Part shown: positions 14,891 to 22,258 of the stretch, piece by piece
How positions within the stretch are numbered: position 1 is the stretch's first letter
How the letters are laid out: each line of letters starts with the position of its first letter
DNA from: a virus
DNA: 34,281 bases
Strand: one strand, 5' to 3'
Virus record (IMG/VR): IMGVR_UViG_3300043409_002097
Span: 1 to 34,281 of that record
Notes under the pieces: generated by a model
Database searches by the model: none
What the model was told of the DNA's origin: nothing
Seen by the model: only the letters and a program-made list of their open reading frames with translations
Program-made: the position numbers and the translations under genes

Positions 14891-15522
14891 AATGCTTTAA
14901 ATAATCCTGTAAGTATGTTGGAAGTTTGCCCGTCTCCTTTTCTGAGAGTGTCTTCCACATTTGACATAGCTATAGTTTTGTAACCTACTTCAGCCATAAA
15001 GTTAGCCAGCGACTGCTTGTTGAAGTGCCATAGATGTTCGTCCGGCTTCCTATGCTTCCATGTCTCGAACCACGTATCTGATAGATAGTGACACTCAGGC
15101 AAAGACACATAAACGTATCTTGCTTTTAATTCACTTATTTCATATATATCATCGAAATGCTCAAGCACGTCAAAAAAGCAAACTACATCGTAAGCTGCTT
15201 TGTAGATATCAGTCACCGCTTCGCAGTCTTTTGGAATAGGATACTCGTTTATTTCGAATCCGTAGCAGCTAGCTATATTTTTCGAAGCTGCGTTTAAAAA
15301 GTCCCCGTTTCCGTAGCCTACATCCAGTAGGGTTTTAGGTGTTTCATTGATAGCCCCAAGTAAATAACCCAGGCGAAGATATCCCATACGGGCCGAACCT
15401 TCTTTATATTTAACACTATCGTAACTGTTTTTAATGTACGTTAAATCGTATGTACATTTCTCGTTAAGAAATTTTTCTTGACGTATGACACCGTTATCTA
15501 ATTTTTTGTAGTTAGTTAGCAT
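14887..15522 (-). CDS. Class I SAM-dependent methyltransferase
   Basis: Motif I is LLDVGYGNGDFLNAA (about residues 66-80), and motif II/IV reads DVVCFFDVLEHFDDIYEI (about 110-127), the pattern of small-molecule or sugar methyltransferases of the UbiE/Methyltransf_23 group. The histidine/tryptophan-rich segment HLWHFNKQSLANFM resembles proteins in polysaccharide clusters. It overlaps the FkbM gene by 7 bases and the GT9-like gene by 4, so a sugar-methylating role is likely by context. Confidence 0.85.
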   Translation of the reverse strand: MLTNYKKLDNGVIRQEKFLNEKCTYDLTYIKNSYDSVKYKEGSARMGYLRLGYLLGAINETPKTLLDVGYGNGDFLNAASKNIASCYGFEINEYPIPKDCEAVTDIYKAAYDVVCFFDVLEHFDDIYEISELKARYVYVSLPECHYLSDTWFETWKHRKPDEHLWHFNKQSLANFMAEVGYKTIAMSNVEDTLRKGDGQTSNILTGLFKAL

Positions 15523-16178
15523 ATTGTATTGTGTATGAAAACGGTATTAATTGTGTCTCTGTAGACTTCAGAATAACCTGCATTTAAAATATACTGCCTA
15601 GTACATCTATGGTTGTCAACATGGTCTTTGTAGTTTGCAAAAGAAGGATGGCCGTCCTCTAACTCAACAATCATCATCTTGGGACGCCATACATCGATAT
15701 CAAAAGAACGCACCACTGCGTCTTCTGCGCCCTCTACATCGATAACCAAGAGCTCGAATCCAATAGGTATATTGGACTGTCTCAGTATACTCTCCAATGT
15801 AATTTGTTTACATTTGCTGTTACTAAACACTACATGCCGCGACCAATCAATTTCAGAGTATCTGGCGACCTGGGCAGCTAGGGTTGTAGTTATAGCTTCT
15901 CCGACAAAAAGATCAATTTCTTTTTCTTCCTGTCCTACCGCAAAGTTAAGAACTTGAATATTGTTGTTTTTATGTCTTTCTTTGCATTTAATGTAAAAAT
16001 CGTACACAGGCTCTACATACACACCAGACCAACGAGAGTCGGCCAAGCATGAAGTATTTGAAAATGACTCGCCATCATAGGCTCCAATTTCTACGAAAGT
16101 ACCTAGAGTTTCTCCAAAATATTTTTTATAAATGTTCCCAAGTGGAGGGATCTGACATGAAGTTGATATGTTGTACAT
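15516..16178 (-). CDS. FkbM-family methyltransferase
   Basis: FVEIGAYDGESFSNTSCL (about 29-46) is the glycine-rich SAM motif, followed by VYVEPVYDFYIKCKERH, NIQVLNFAVGQ and the C-terminal FELLVIDVEGAEDAVVRSF. Together these give the complete FkbM order. FkbM-type enzymes O-methylate sugars and natural products, and are common in surface-polysaccharide and S-layer glycan clusters. It forms a tight unit with the two neighbouring methyltransferase-like genes. Confidence 0.9.
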   Translation of the reverse strand: MYNISTSCQIPPLGNIYKKYFGETLGTFVEIGAYDGESFSNTSCLADSRWSGVYVEPVYDFYIKCKERHKNNNIQVLNFAVGQEEKEIDLFVGEAITTTLAAQVARYSEIDWSRHVVFSNSKCKQITLESILRQSNIPIGFELLVIDVEGAEDAVVRSFDIDVWRPKMMIVELEDGHPSFANYKDHVDNHRCTRQYILNAGYSEVYRDTINTVFIHNTIC

Positions 16179-16198
16179 AAGCTTATTTAAATTGCGTA

Positions 16199-16924
16199 TT
16201 ATACTGCAACTGCCTCCTCGAATGATAGGTATGTTCTGTTTTGTGGGTCCTGTACATGCCCTCCGTTCGGCCCTGGTCCGTATGTGGGTGTTTTATATAG
16301 AAGAGCGATGTCATCTGCGTTTGTGTACATCACACCAGTCAGCTTCAAAACATCGGTACGTACAAAGTAGCAATTCGTACCGGATGAGTCACAGCACACC
16401 AATGTGTAGCCGTACATGTCTGCAAGCTTCTTCCACGCTAACAAAGAAGCTCCGAAATAATTACTGTAGCCGTCCCAACCACTAGTACTAGAGTACTTCA
16501 CTACCTTATCTTCGTGCGGTAGATGAGTACCGTTATACTCAAATATCAAAATATCACACACGTAGTTTTTTAGTATCTCTTTAACGCAGTAAAAATCGTT
16601 GTAGTCTATATCTACAGATAGCAGGTGGATATGCTCTGGTACGGCATGCTTTTGAAACAACTGAACCACATTTTCTTTAGCGACGATCTCTCTTTTAAGA
16701 TTTATGTTGGCGTCTTCGTATCTACCGTCCATCATAAGCCCTGTCCAACCGTACTGTTCTCTAAGAACTCTAGTGTTACATTCGGCACCACTCTCCACGC
16801 CAAATTCTACGTAATACTTATTGCAAGGGGTTTCAGTATATAAACTTTCAACTATCTTGAGGGTTATTCCGTCTTCTCCGTGTTGCGAGAATACTTTACG
16901 TTCGTAGTTGTTTAATGCGATCAT
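16199..16924 (-). CDS. FkbM-like methyltransferase ('SQHGEDG' type), 241 aa
   Basis: ATG 16924 (MIALNNYERKVFSQHGEDG) is chosen because an upstream extension would enter tRNA-Trp. The 'SQHGEDGI' opening followed by KYYVEFGVESGAECNTRVLR and WTGLMMDG is a recognisable relative of FkbM proteins: EFG is motif I and the acidic Asp of LMMDG is expected to bind ribose. HLLSVDIDYNDFY adds the later acidic motif. These proteins occur in glycan clusters of bacteria and phages; catalytic activity is likely, substrate unknown. Confidence 0.75.
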   Translation of the reverse strand: MIALNNYERKVFSQHGEDGITLKIVESLYTETPCNKYYVEFGVESGAECNTRVLREQYGWTGLMMDGRYEDANINLKREIVAKENVVQLFQKHAVPEHIHLLSVDIDYNDFYCVKEILKNYVCDILIFEYNGTHLPHEDKVVKYSSTSGWDGYSNYFGASLLAWKKLADMYGYTLVCCDSSGTNCYFVRTDVLKLTGVMYTNADDIALLYKTPTYGPGPNGGHVQDPQNRTYLSFEEAVAV

Positions 16925-16940
16925 GCTCTTAATTCTAGGT

Positions 16941-17016
16941 TGGCACGCCTGGTGAGACTTGAACTCACAACCTATGGTTTTGGAGACCATTGCTCTACCA
17001 ATTGAGCTACAGGACG
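16941..17016 (-). tRNA. tRNA-Trp(CCA) with a bulged acceptor stem
   Basis: The D arm, anticodon arm (ATGGT/CTCCAAA/ACCAT, anticodon CCA), variable loop and T arm (GTGAG/TTCAAGT/CTCAC) are canonical. Discriminator G and an encoded CCA complete the tRNA-Trp identity. The 3' acceptor strand CAGGCGT would pair with ACGCCTG, but the 5' side reads ACGCGTCCTG, with three extra bases. Seven acceptor pairs therefore need a 3-nt bulge, and the exact 5' end (17016 to 17019) is uncertain. Confidence 0.85.
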
Positions 17017-17022
17017 CGTTTG

Positions 17023-17055
17023 TGTTAGAATGCTCGAATGCTCTAACAACGTCAA
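17023..17055 (-). promoter_or_regulatory. TTGACG element and 7-bp inverted repeat upstream of tRNA-Trp
   Basis: On the minus strand TTGACG (17055-17050) is followed 17 bases later by CATTCT, a poor -10. Within this stretch TGTTAGA and TCTAACA (17023-17029 and 17042-17048) are perfect inverted arms around a 12-base loop holding two GCATTC copies. It could start transcription of tRNA-Trp and the carbohydrate cassette, or be a processing hairpin after the fibre gene. No U-tract follows it. Confidence 0.3.
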
Positions 17056-17065
17056 CTCTTTTTAA

Positions 17066-20000
17066 CTAGGGAATGAGAGGATTATCTGGAGGAGGATTAT
17101 CTGGAAAATCTGGTTCGTTACAAGTAGGACAAGATACGTTCCCCACTACAAATGAACATGAACCATACTTCGCACCTTCACCATCGAAAGATGCGTTTCC
17201 ATACACAGCGGCGTAGATGATGGCACGGCTTGGTGTGCCTCCGGGATCCCCTGAACCGCAGTAATCGGTCGATACCTCAAGAGAGGGACATAGTCCGTTA
17301 TAACTGCCTCCTGTAAATGTCGCGTTGCCCTGTACCCTCCCTCCCATAAAATAGTAGGCAGCACAGTCTATTGCACCATAATTTAATGCACCGCTAGAAA
17401 AACTCGCGTCACCTGCTACAAAGCCGTAGTTAACACTTGATGAGAAGAAATCTACAATATCACCCGTCGGTCCACCACCTCCTGTAAATGTAGCATTGAC
17501 GCCTACATATGCAGAGCTGCCGCCATATTGTGTACCGTTACTAGCCTGATCAAAATCAGCGCTTCCTGTAACTGTTCCCTCGTTACCTCCGCCATCTGAG
17601 AACCAGGCGTTGCCGTCAACAACGCCATCATACCCGTTAACAGATGATGTAAATTCGGTATGGCTATGTACCGTACCTCTGTTTACAGAACCTGCCTCAA
17701 AAAGAGGCGTACTCCCTGCCGTTACATCGGCGCGCGACACGCTCCCTATGAACCGTGCATACTGTCCGTTAACTGTACCACTAATATCAGAATTATATGC
17801 TAGTATGCCCTCCACTTCAGAACCAAATACTGCACTGCTATTTTCAAAATAAGCTTTACCGTCGACAACTGACGAGTTTTTAGAATTCTTGAATAGTCCT
17901 TTATGTACTTTGCCTTTATTCGAGGAGTTCTCAAAAAAGAAGGCTGATGGTGGGCCTCCAAAGTCTTGCCGCAGTTCATTCTCTACTTCAGTGGCTAGAG
18001 CTGCTTCGCGATCCAATTTTCGCTCATAGTTGACTAACTCGTCATAAGCTGAATTTTTAGGTTTTGCCGGAAGGTTCCATTGCATACCATCTTCGCCTCC
18101 GGTCTGCCATGATGGTACCACCTGCCTACCAGGTCTAAGGGAATCTATCAGCCACGCCGATTCTTGCATATTTCGTGCTAAGTTTGCGTTACACTCTGCA
18201 TCTACGCTGTTTTCAGCCCTGTCTACATATAGACTCCAAGCCTTTAAATTTTGTGACTCGTTAGTTACACCTGGACCCTCAAACCACAAGCTTAACCTTG
18301 CATCCAGCTCAGCTTTATTTTTAGCATTCTCTACGAAAACTATATCCTTTTTTTCCATGATGTTTGTAATTGACGCCCCCTGCTCAACTACACTGTTCCC
18401 ACGGAAAAGTGGTGCTCGCTGCTGTTCGTCTAGAGGTCTACCAAAAGAACCGTATAACGCTTCAAGTAGAGATCCCTCGATTTCCCCAAAAGTGTTAGCC
18501 TCGTCAGTGAATACCACATCTCCGAAACAGGTACGTGCTTGTATTTTTCCTGTAGATGAATTCGTCGAGTTACCGCCAAAGCGTACCTTACCGTCCAGTA
18601 TTCCGTTATTTGTGAATGCTCCAGTTACAGTTATATCGCCCAATATCTCTGCATCTTTTTCGTTTATTGCGCCAGTTGCAAGAATCGCTACCTTCCCCTG
18701 TACAATGTTATAGTTGATGAATTGGTCAAACAGTTTAATGCAACCTTCAGCCTTACCCCGGTTCTTGGAATTTTCTGAAAAATGTACGAAGTTAGCTCCT
18801 GAGCCAAATTCGCTTCTTTCACAGCAGTTTACAGCCATGTTTCCTCCAGGCTTATATGGAGCCATGAGGTCATAATTTAACTGAGCGCTAACAGGACAGC
18901 TGCTGACAAACCCATGATTAATACTATCACCTCTGAAATGAGAAACCTGGTATTCTGGAAATATGCTTAATGATTCATGTCTGGCTATCCCTCCGATAGC
19001 GTTACTTGAGTCTCCTTCAAAGGTAAACCTGGCTGTCACATTTCCAAGATTTACAGATTTATCTTTAAAGAATACTCCAGGTACTGTAGCCGACACCGTC
19101 CCGGTCTTTTCATTTTTAGCTGTGTTTATGAAGTCTATTCTATCTGCACGTACAATTCCGTGATTACGGCTAAGGTCACTAAAATATACAGATATTGTTG
19201 CACGCGAACCTGCGGCTCGCGCTATGTCACCTTGTGATCCGTTGGAGCTAAATTTTTTGAAATAGGTTGTTGCTGAGATAACAAGACCGTTATTAATACT
19301 ACTTTTACCTGTTTTTCGTGAATCTGTGAAGGTGGCAAAGACGGTAGCGTCTGACGCCACAATGCTGCCTCCAGGTTGAATTGCACCTAAATTATCGCAA
19401 CCTTCAAATTTTACATTGCTACCTGAAACTTCTAGGGAAACTATACCATTTTTGAGATTCCCTGACATAGTATCCGGTAAAAAAGTGGCAGACCCCGTTA
19501 TCTGCAGTTGACCTTCATTAGCGCCTGCTCGGAATGTGCAGGTCTTGGCATACACCGATGAAGTCGTCGAGTTGGCGATCACTCCGGGATTATCAAATAT
19601 AACGCTACCATTTACAGCCCTTACAGTACCTCTGGCTAGGTCAGAACCATTGGTCGCCTTACCCTTAAGTGTAATAGTGCCGGCATGCTCAGCGAGGTCC
19701 AAGGTACCTACATTCTGGTAGCCGGATTCGGAAGATTCAAAGACTATATTACCAGGACCGGCACGGTACACGTCCCCTTCATTTCTGGTTCTTTTCAAGT
19801 TAATATCTCCGTTCTTTGCACCCAGCCGAGTAAACATACCTAAGATAGTGCCTTTATCGATATTTATCGAGTTAATGACTCCAATATGTCCTGAAAACAA
19901 GGTGATGTTATGCCCCCTAAGTTCGCTTGCGTACCTCGTCCCGTCTCCGTCAATAGACAGCACCCCATTAAAAAGGAACACCTTATCTCCAGTACCAGGA

Positions 20001-20227
20001 AGGCGCAGAGCCTGTGTACCAGGCTGTATAGTGAGCCCTGCTGCAGAAATTGGTTGTTCCGCGTTTACTCCTCCCATACCCCAAAAATCTAAGTAGTCCC
20101 ACGTACCATTACTATCAGCGCCAGGACCAGGACACCATACAAATGTATCTGCAGATATATCTGCATTGGTGAACCTCTCACGCCTTGGGCTACTTGGATT
20201 GTTTGTGTTAGAGAAGAAAGTAGGCAT
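17066..20227 (-). CDS. Large repetitive beta-helical protein, probable fibre/adhesin (1053 aa)
   Basis: After an N-terminal region (MPTFFSNTNNPSSPRRERF...) the protein is built of many degenerate units of the type 'F..S..N.G.V.G.A.F'. Examples are FENSSNKGKVHKGLFKNS, EGTVTGSADF, YGFVAGDASFSSG and GGRVQGNATFTGG. The regular Asn-Gly and alternate aliphatic pattern implies a right-handed beta-solenoid. A non-repetitive, helical insert lies near residues 640-770. The C-terminus is Cys- and Pro-rich (CPTCNEPDFPDNPPPDN). No signal peptide or TM is seen. Size and context, next to glycan genes and tRNAs, suit a virion surface protein, but this is inferred. Confidence 0.75.
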   Translation of the reverse strand: MPTFFSNTNNPSSPRRERFTNADISADTFVWCPGPGADSNGTWDYLDFWGMGGVNAEQPISAAGLTIQPGTQALRLPGTGDKVFLFNGVLSIDGDGTRYASELRGHNITLFSGHIGVINSINIDKGTILGMFTRLGAKNGDINLKRTRNEGDVYRAGPGNIVFESSESGYQNVGTLDLAEHAGTITLKGKATNGSDLARGTVRAVNGSVIFDNPGVIANSTTSSVYAKTCTFRAGANEGQLQITGSATFLPDTMSGNLKNGIVSLEVSGSNVKFEGCDNLGAIQPGGSIVASDATVFATFTDSRKTGKSSINNGLVISATTYFKKFSSNGSQGDIARAAGSRATISVYFSDLSRNHGIVRADRIDFINTAKNEKTGTVSATVPGVFFKDKSVNLGNVTARFTFEGDSSNAIGGIARHESLSIFPEYQVSHFRGDSINHGFVSSCPVSAQLNYDLMAPYKPGGNMAVNCCERSEFGSGANFVHFSENSKNRGKAEGCIKLFDQFINYNIVQGKVAILATGAINEKDAEILGDITVTGAFTNNGILDGKVRFGGNSTNSSTGKIQARTCFGDVVFTDEANTFGEIEGSLLEALYGSFGRPLDEQQRAPLFRGNSVVEQGASITNIMEKKDIVFVENAKNKAELDARLSLWFEGPGVTNESQNLKAWSLYVDRAENSVDAECNANLARNMQESAWLIDSLRPGRQVVPSWQTGGEDGMQWNLPAKPKNSAYDELVNYERKLDREAALATEVENELRQDFGGPPSAFFFENSSNKGKVHKGLFKNSKNSSVVDGKAYFENSSAVFGSEVEGILAYNSDISGTVNGQYARFIGSVSRADVTAGSTPLFEAGSVNRGTVHSHTEFTSSVNGYDGVVDGNAWFSDGGGNEGTVTGSADFDQASNGTQYGGSSAYVGVNATFTGGGGPTGDIVDFFSSSVNYGFVAGDASFSSGALNYGAIDCAAYYFMGGRVQGNATFTGGSYNGLCPSLEVSTDYCGSGDPGGTPSRAIIYAAVYGNASFDGEGAKYGSCSFVVGNVSCPTCNEPDFPDNPPPDNPLIP

Positions 20228-20291
20228 AGTTAGATTAAGCTACAGTTATTTTCTCATATATCCGAGCCATCTACAAGAGCTAATAAATAGG

Positions 20292-20390
20292 CAACCCTGG
20301 TTGGAATCGAACCAACGGCGCACGCTTTTATCCCAGCATTTTGGCCCTTAACCTTGAGGGAGCGTCGGTCTACCACTGAACTACAGGGTT
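20292..20390 (-). tRNA. Non-canonical tRNA-like element with 34-nt anticodon loop
   Basis: A perfect 7-bp acceptor (AACCCTG/CAGGGTT), a perfect T arm (GTTGG/TTCGATT/CCAAC) and a D arm with the usual AGTGGTAGA loop (one T-C mismatch) are present. A 5-bp stem ACGCT/AGCGT lies at the anticodon-stem position. Between its halves are 34 bases instead of 7, that is, 27 extra. No 7-base loop with the usual T at position 33 can be rebuilt by deleting one contiguous piece. It is either a tRNA carrying an unusual insertion or a decayed gene. No CCA is encoded. Confidence 0.5.
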
Positions 20391-20400
20391 GTAAAAATGG

Positions 20401-20473
20401 TCGTGACGGAGAGACTCGAACTCTCGATAACTTGCTCCCAAGGCAAGTGCCATAGCCGCTAGGCGACGTCACG
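20401..20473 (-). tRNA. tRNA-Pro(TGG)
   Basis: A 73-base canonical fold: acceptor CGTGACG/CGTCACG, D stem GCC/GGC, anticodon arm CTTGC/CTTGGGA/GCAAG with anticodon TGG, and T arm GAGAG/TTCGAGT/CTCTC. The discriminator is A, and CCA is not encoded. It is 10 bases from the tRNA-like element downstream and abuts the stop of the 79-aa membrane protein upstream. Confidence 0.95.
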
Positions 20474-20713
20474 CTATTCTGCTTCTTTTATATGTATACC
20501 TAACCAAGTACCTAAAAAGGTACCTAACGAGGCAGGCACAAGGAGACTAAGGTCTTCACTATAATTGATAATAATCACGCTGACAAGCAAAGTTATCAGC
20601 ATAGACCAGAAACCTGCTAATACAGGGCTATGATCACTTATAGCTTTCAAGTAGCATGTGTAGAACACGCTGGCTGCAAAAGCCGCTAGAAGTATTGCTG
20701 CCCATGTAATCAT
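20474..20713 (-). CDS. Small membrane protein between two tRNAs, 79 aa
   Basis: ATG 20713 (MITWAAILLAAFAASVFY) avoids overlap with tRNA-Thr, which a longer frame would enter. Three hydrophobic stretches are visible: about 2-18, 35-50 (WSMLITLLVSVIIIN) and 58-72 (LVPASLGTFLGTWLGI). The arrangement resembles small YnzE/DUF2061-type phage membrane proteins, but I cannot assign a family. The stop lies directly before tRNA-Pro, so tRNA processing must cut at the end of this message. Confidence 0.62.
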   Translation of the reverse strand: MITWAAILLAAFAASVFYTCYLKAISDHSPVLAGFWSMLITLLVSVIIINYSEDLSLLVPASLGTFLGTWLGIHIKEAE

Positions 20714-20734
20714 ATGCTTAACGTCTAAAAAAAT

Positions 20735-20809
20735 TGGAGCCAGCACTCGGGATTGAACCGAGGACCTACGGTTTACAAAACCGGTGCTCTACCACTGAGC
20801 TATGCTGGC
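20735..20809 (-). tRNA. tRNA-Thr(TGT)
   Basis: A canonical class I fold with encoded CCA: acceptor GCCAGCA/TGCTGGC, D arm GCTC/AGTGGTA/GAGC, anticodon arm CCGGT/TTTGTAA/ACCGT with anticodon TGT, and T arm CTCGG/TTCAATC/CCGAG. The discriminator is T followed by CCA. It lies between a hairpin (20814-20855) and the membrane-protein gene. Confidence 0.95.
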
Positions 20810-20813
20810 CTTT

Positions 20814-20855
20814 GCCTCCAACCATATTGTGGTAATCACCGATATGGTTGGAGGC
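20814..20855. repeat. Perfect 14-bp inverted repeat upstream of tRNA-Thr
   Basis: GCCTCCAACCATAT (20814-20827) and its exact reverse complement (20842-20855) surround a 14-base loop that itself can pair GTG with CAC. No U-tract follows on the minus strand, so it is unlikely to be a simple terminator. It begins 5 bases before the tRNA 5' end and ends 10 bases after the stop of the 80-aa gene. A processing, stabilising or attenuating hairpin is plausible. Confidence 0.8.
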
Positions 20856-20865
20856 TTTGGTTGCC

Positions 20866-21108
20866 CTACAACAGGCCCTGATCTTTCATCTGTTTGTACT
20901 GTATGCGTGCCAGTACCAGTCCTTCAGGTGTATACTTATACACCTTAGGATCATCGGTTTTTTCGACGAACCCCTCAAGTTCAAGATAGCGCATTGCTTT
21001 CTTGGACATAAGGTCTACCGCCGCGAGTAATTTCTGGATGTCCTGCGAATCTTCATTCTGGACATCCTCCTCTTCTTCAGACCAACGGTCGTGCTCATCA
21101 TCAGACAT
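20866..21108 (-). CDS. Acidic small protein with possible winged-helix region, 80 aa
   Basis: ATG 21108 (MSDDEHDRWSEEEED) is preferred over an upstream in-frame ATG that would overlap the basic-protein gene. The first 20 residues are extremely acidic. The rest (LLAAVDLMSKKAMRYLELEG then FVEKTDDPKVYKYTPEG) looks like a helix-helix-wing unit of a small DNA-binding domain. It directly follows the histone-like gene, so an acidic partner for a basic protein is conceivable. I recognise no family. Confidence 0.6.
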   Translation of the reverse strand: MSDDEHDRWSEEEEDVQNEDSQDIQKLLAAVDLMSKKAMRYLELEGFVEKTDDPKVYKYTPEGLVLARIQYKQMKDQGLL

Positions 21109-21115
21109 ATTTGAA

Positions 21116-21475
21116 TTATTTCGCAAACTTACCGCGAAGTAAAGGATTATTCGCATAAGCCCTGCGAGTAGTCCATGCCTTTTGCGCTGCGGAGGTTCGC
21201 TTGTTAGTTATTGCCTTCTTCTTGGCTTTGGTAATTGCAGCCTTGCGAGCTGCACTCTTCCTGACGGCCTTTAGCTTCGCGTTTTTGCGTCGAGTAGCCC
21301 ATGCCTTGTGCGCTGCCGAAGACTGCTTAGAGGTGGAAGAAACGGGCTTAATCTTAGACTTTGCCTTCAATGTGTAGCCAATCTCACCATTAGATAGCTT
21401 GGTGGCCAATACTTCTCCCGATTTGACCATGCTGTTGAGTATGCGGATTACTTGAGTTTCGAATGATGCTTTCAT
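21116..21475 (-). CDS. Histone H1-like basic protein, 119 aa
   Basis: The N-terminal 40 residues (VIRILNSMVKSGEVLATKL then SNGEIGYTL) resemble a small winged-helix DNA-binding unit. The rest is a Lys/Arg/Ala-rich tail with two copies of an AWxTRR repeat, SAAHKAWATRRKNAK and SAAQKAWTTRRAYAN. This build (small globular head plus basic tail) is like bacterial histone-like Hc1/H1-type proteins and various phage nucleoid proteins. It is likely to bind DNA and compact or regulate phage genomes. Confidence 0.75.
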   Translation of the reverse strand: MKASFETQVIRILNSMVKSGEVLATKLSNGEIGYTLKAKSKIKPVSSTSKQSSAAHKAWATRRKNAKLKAVRKSAARKAAITKAKKKAITNKRTSAAQKAWTTRRAYANNPLLRGKFAK

Positions 21476-21499
21476 AATAATAATTTTTTTGTTTGTTGT

Positions 21500-22258
21500 T
21501 TACTGCTCCAATACACTGCTCCAGTACCGACTGTCTGGATAACCTTGCTTTAAATCCCAGTATATGCATCGCGCAACGTACGGGGGAATTCTCCACATTG
21601 TGCACATGTCCACCCAATGCATCTCAATCTTATCGTATTGTTTTGCATCTTTTACCTGATCCAGACCATAAGCCTGAAACATGTGAGTGTCTAAACATGC
21701 TAGTTTTGCTTCTGTAGGATAGCACATCTCCAAGGCGAAGCTAGTTTTCGCAGGACCTAAACCCAGCGTGGCATGCTTCAGCCTGTTTCTAAATGCTACC
21801 CATGTTTCGTCTGCTGTCTTCTTGTATCTGCCAGGGTTCTCCCAGAATTTGTACGCAAACTCTGCGATATACTTGACACGTATGTTGTGCATTCCTACTC
21901 TGCTGCCTTGTATGGCTTCGAGCAGGCTGTCCCATTTATTCAACCAACACCACCAATTCTTGATAGCTTGATACCCTACTATATTAGCTTTCCAGGATGT
22001 GTGCACGCTCATGAAAGCGAACAACCATCGCTGCAGGATCTCACTATCATTCTTTGGGGCTATGCTGTTCCAATAAGCCTCATAAGCTGGCACTATAGAA
22101 TAGTCCAGCTCACTGAAGAACCTTTCTATTGTGGAAGATCTCCACGTTTCTGGGTTTGTGGCAGCGTTCTTATACCCTACGTCCCACAACTCTAATTGAC
22201 TTTTTAATTTAGGTACAGGAGAGCCATCGTAACCTGTAATAAAATTAAGTTGCTGCAT
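21500..22258 (-). CDS. HhH-GPD-like DNA glycosylase fold protein, 252 aa
   Basis: The key segment is LGLGPAKTSFALEM (165-178), which reads as the helix-hairpin-helix (GxGxxKT), followed 12 residues later by CLDTHMFQ (188-195). In the endonuclease III/OGG family such a DTH holds the catalytic Asp (here Asp190). The rest is helical and tryptophan-rich (WW at 102-103). This suggests base-excision activity on damaged or modified DNA. I do not see the four-Cys iron-sulfur loop of Nth. It overlaps the RuvC-like gene by 14 bases. Family level only. Confidence 0.6.
   Translation of the reverse strand: MQQLNFITGYDGSPVPKLKSQLELWDVGYKNAATNPETWRSSTIERFFSELDYSIVPAYEAYWNSIAPKNDSEILQRWLFAFMSVHTSWKANIVGYQAIKNWWCWLNKWDSLLEAIQGSRVGMHNIRVKYIAEFAYKFWENPGRYKKTADETWVAFRNRLKHATLGLGPAKTSFALEMCYPTEAKLACLDTHMFQAYGLDQVKDAKQYDKIEMHWVDMCTMWRIPPYVARCIYWDLKQGYPDSRYWSSVLEQ

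Noticed and set aside
17050-17055. Clear sigma70 promoter from TTGACG before tRNA-Trp
   Set aside because: The -10 match (CATTCT) is poor, so it was kept only as a low-confidence regulatory site.
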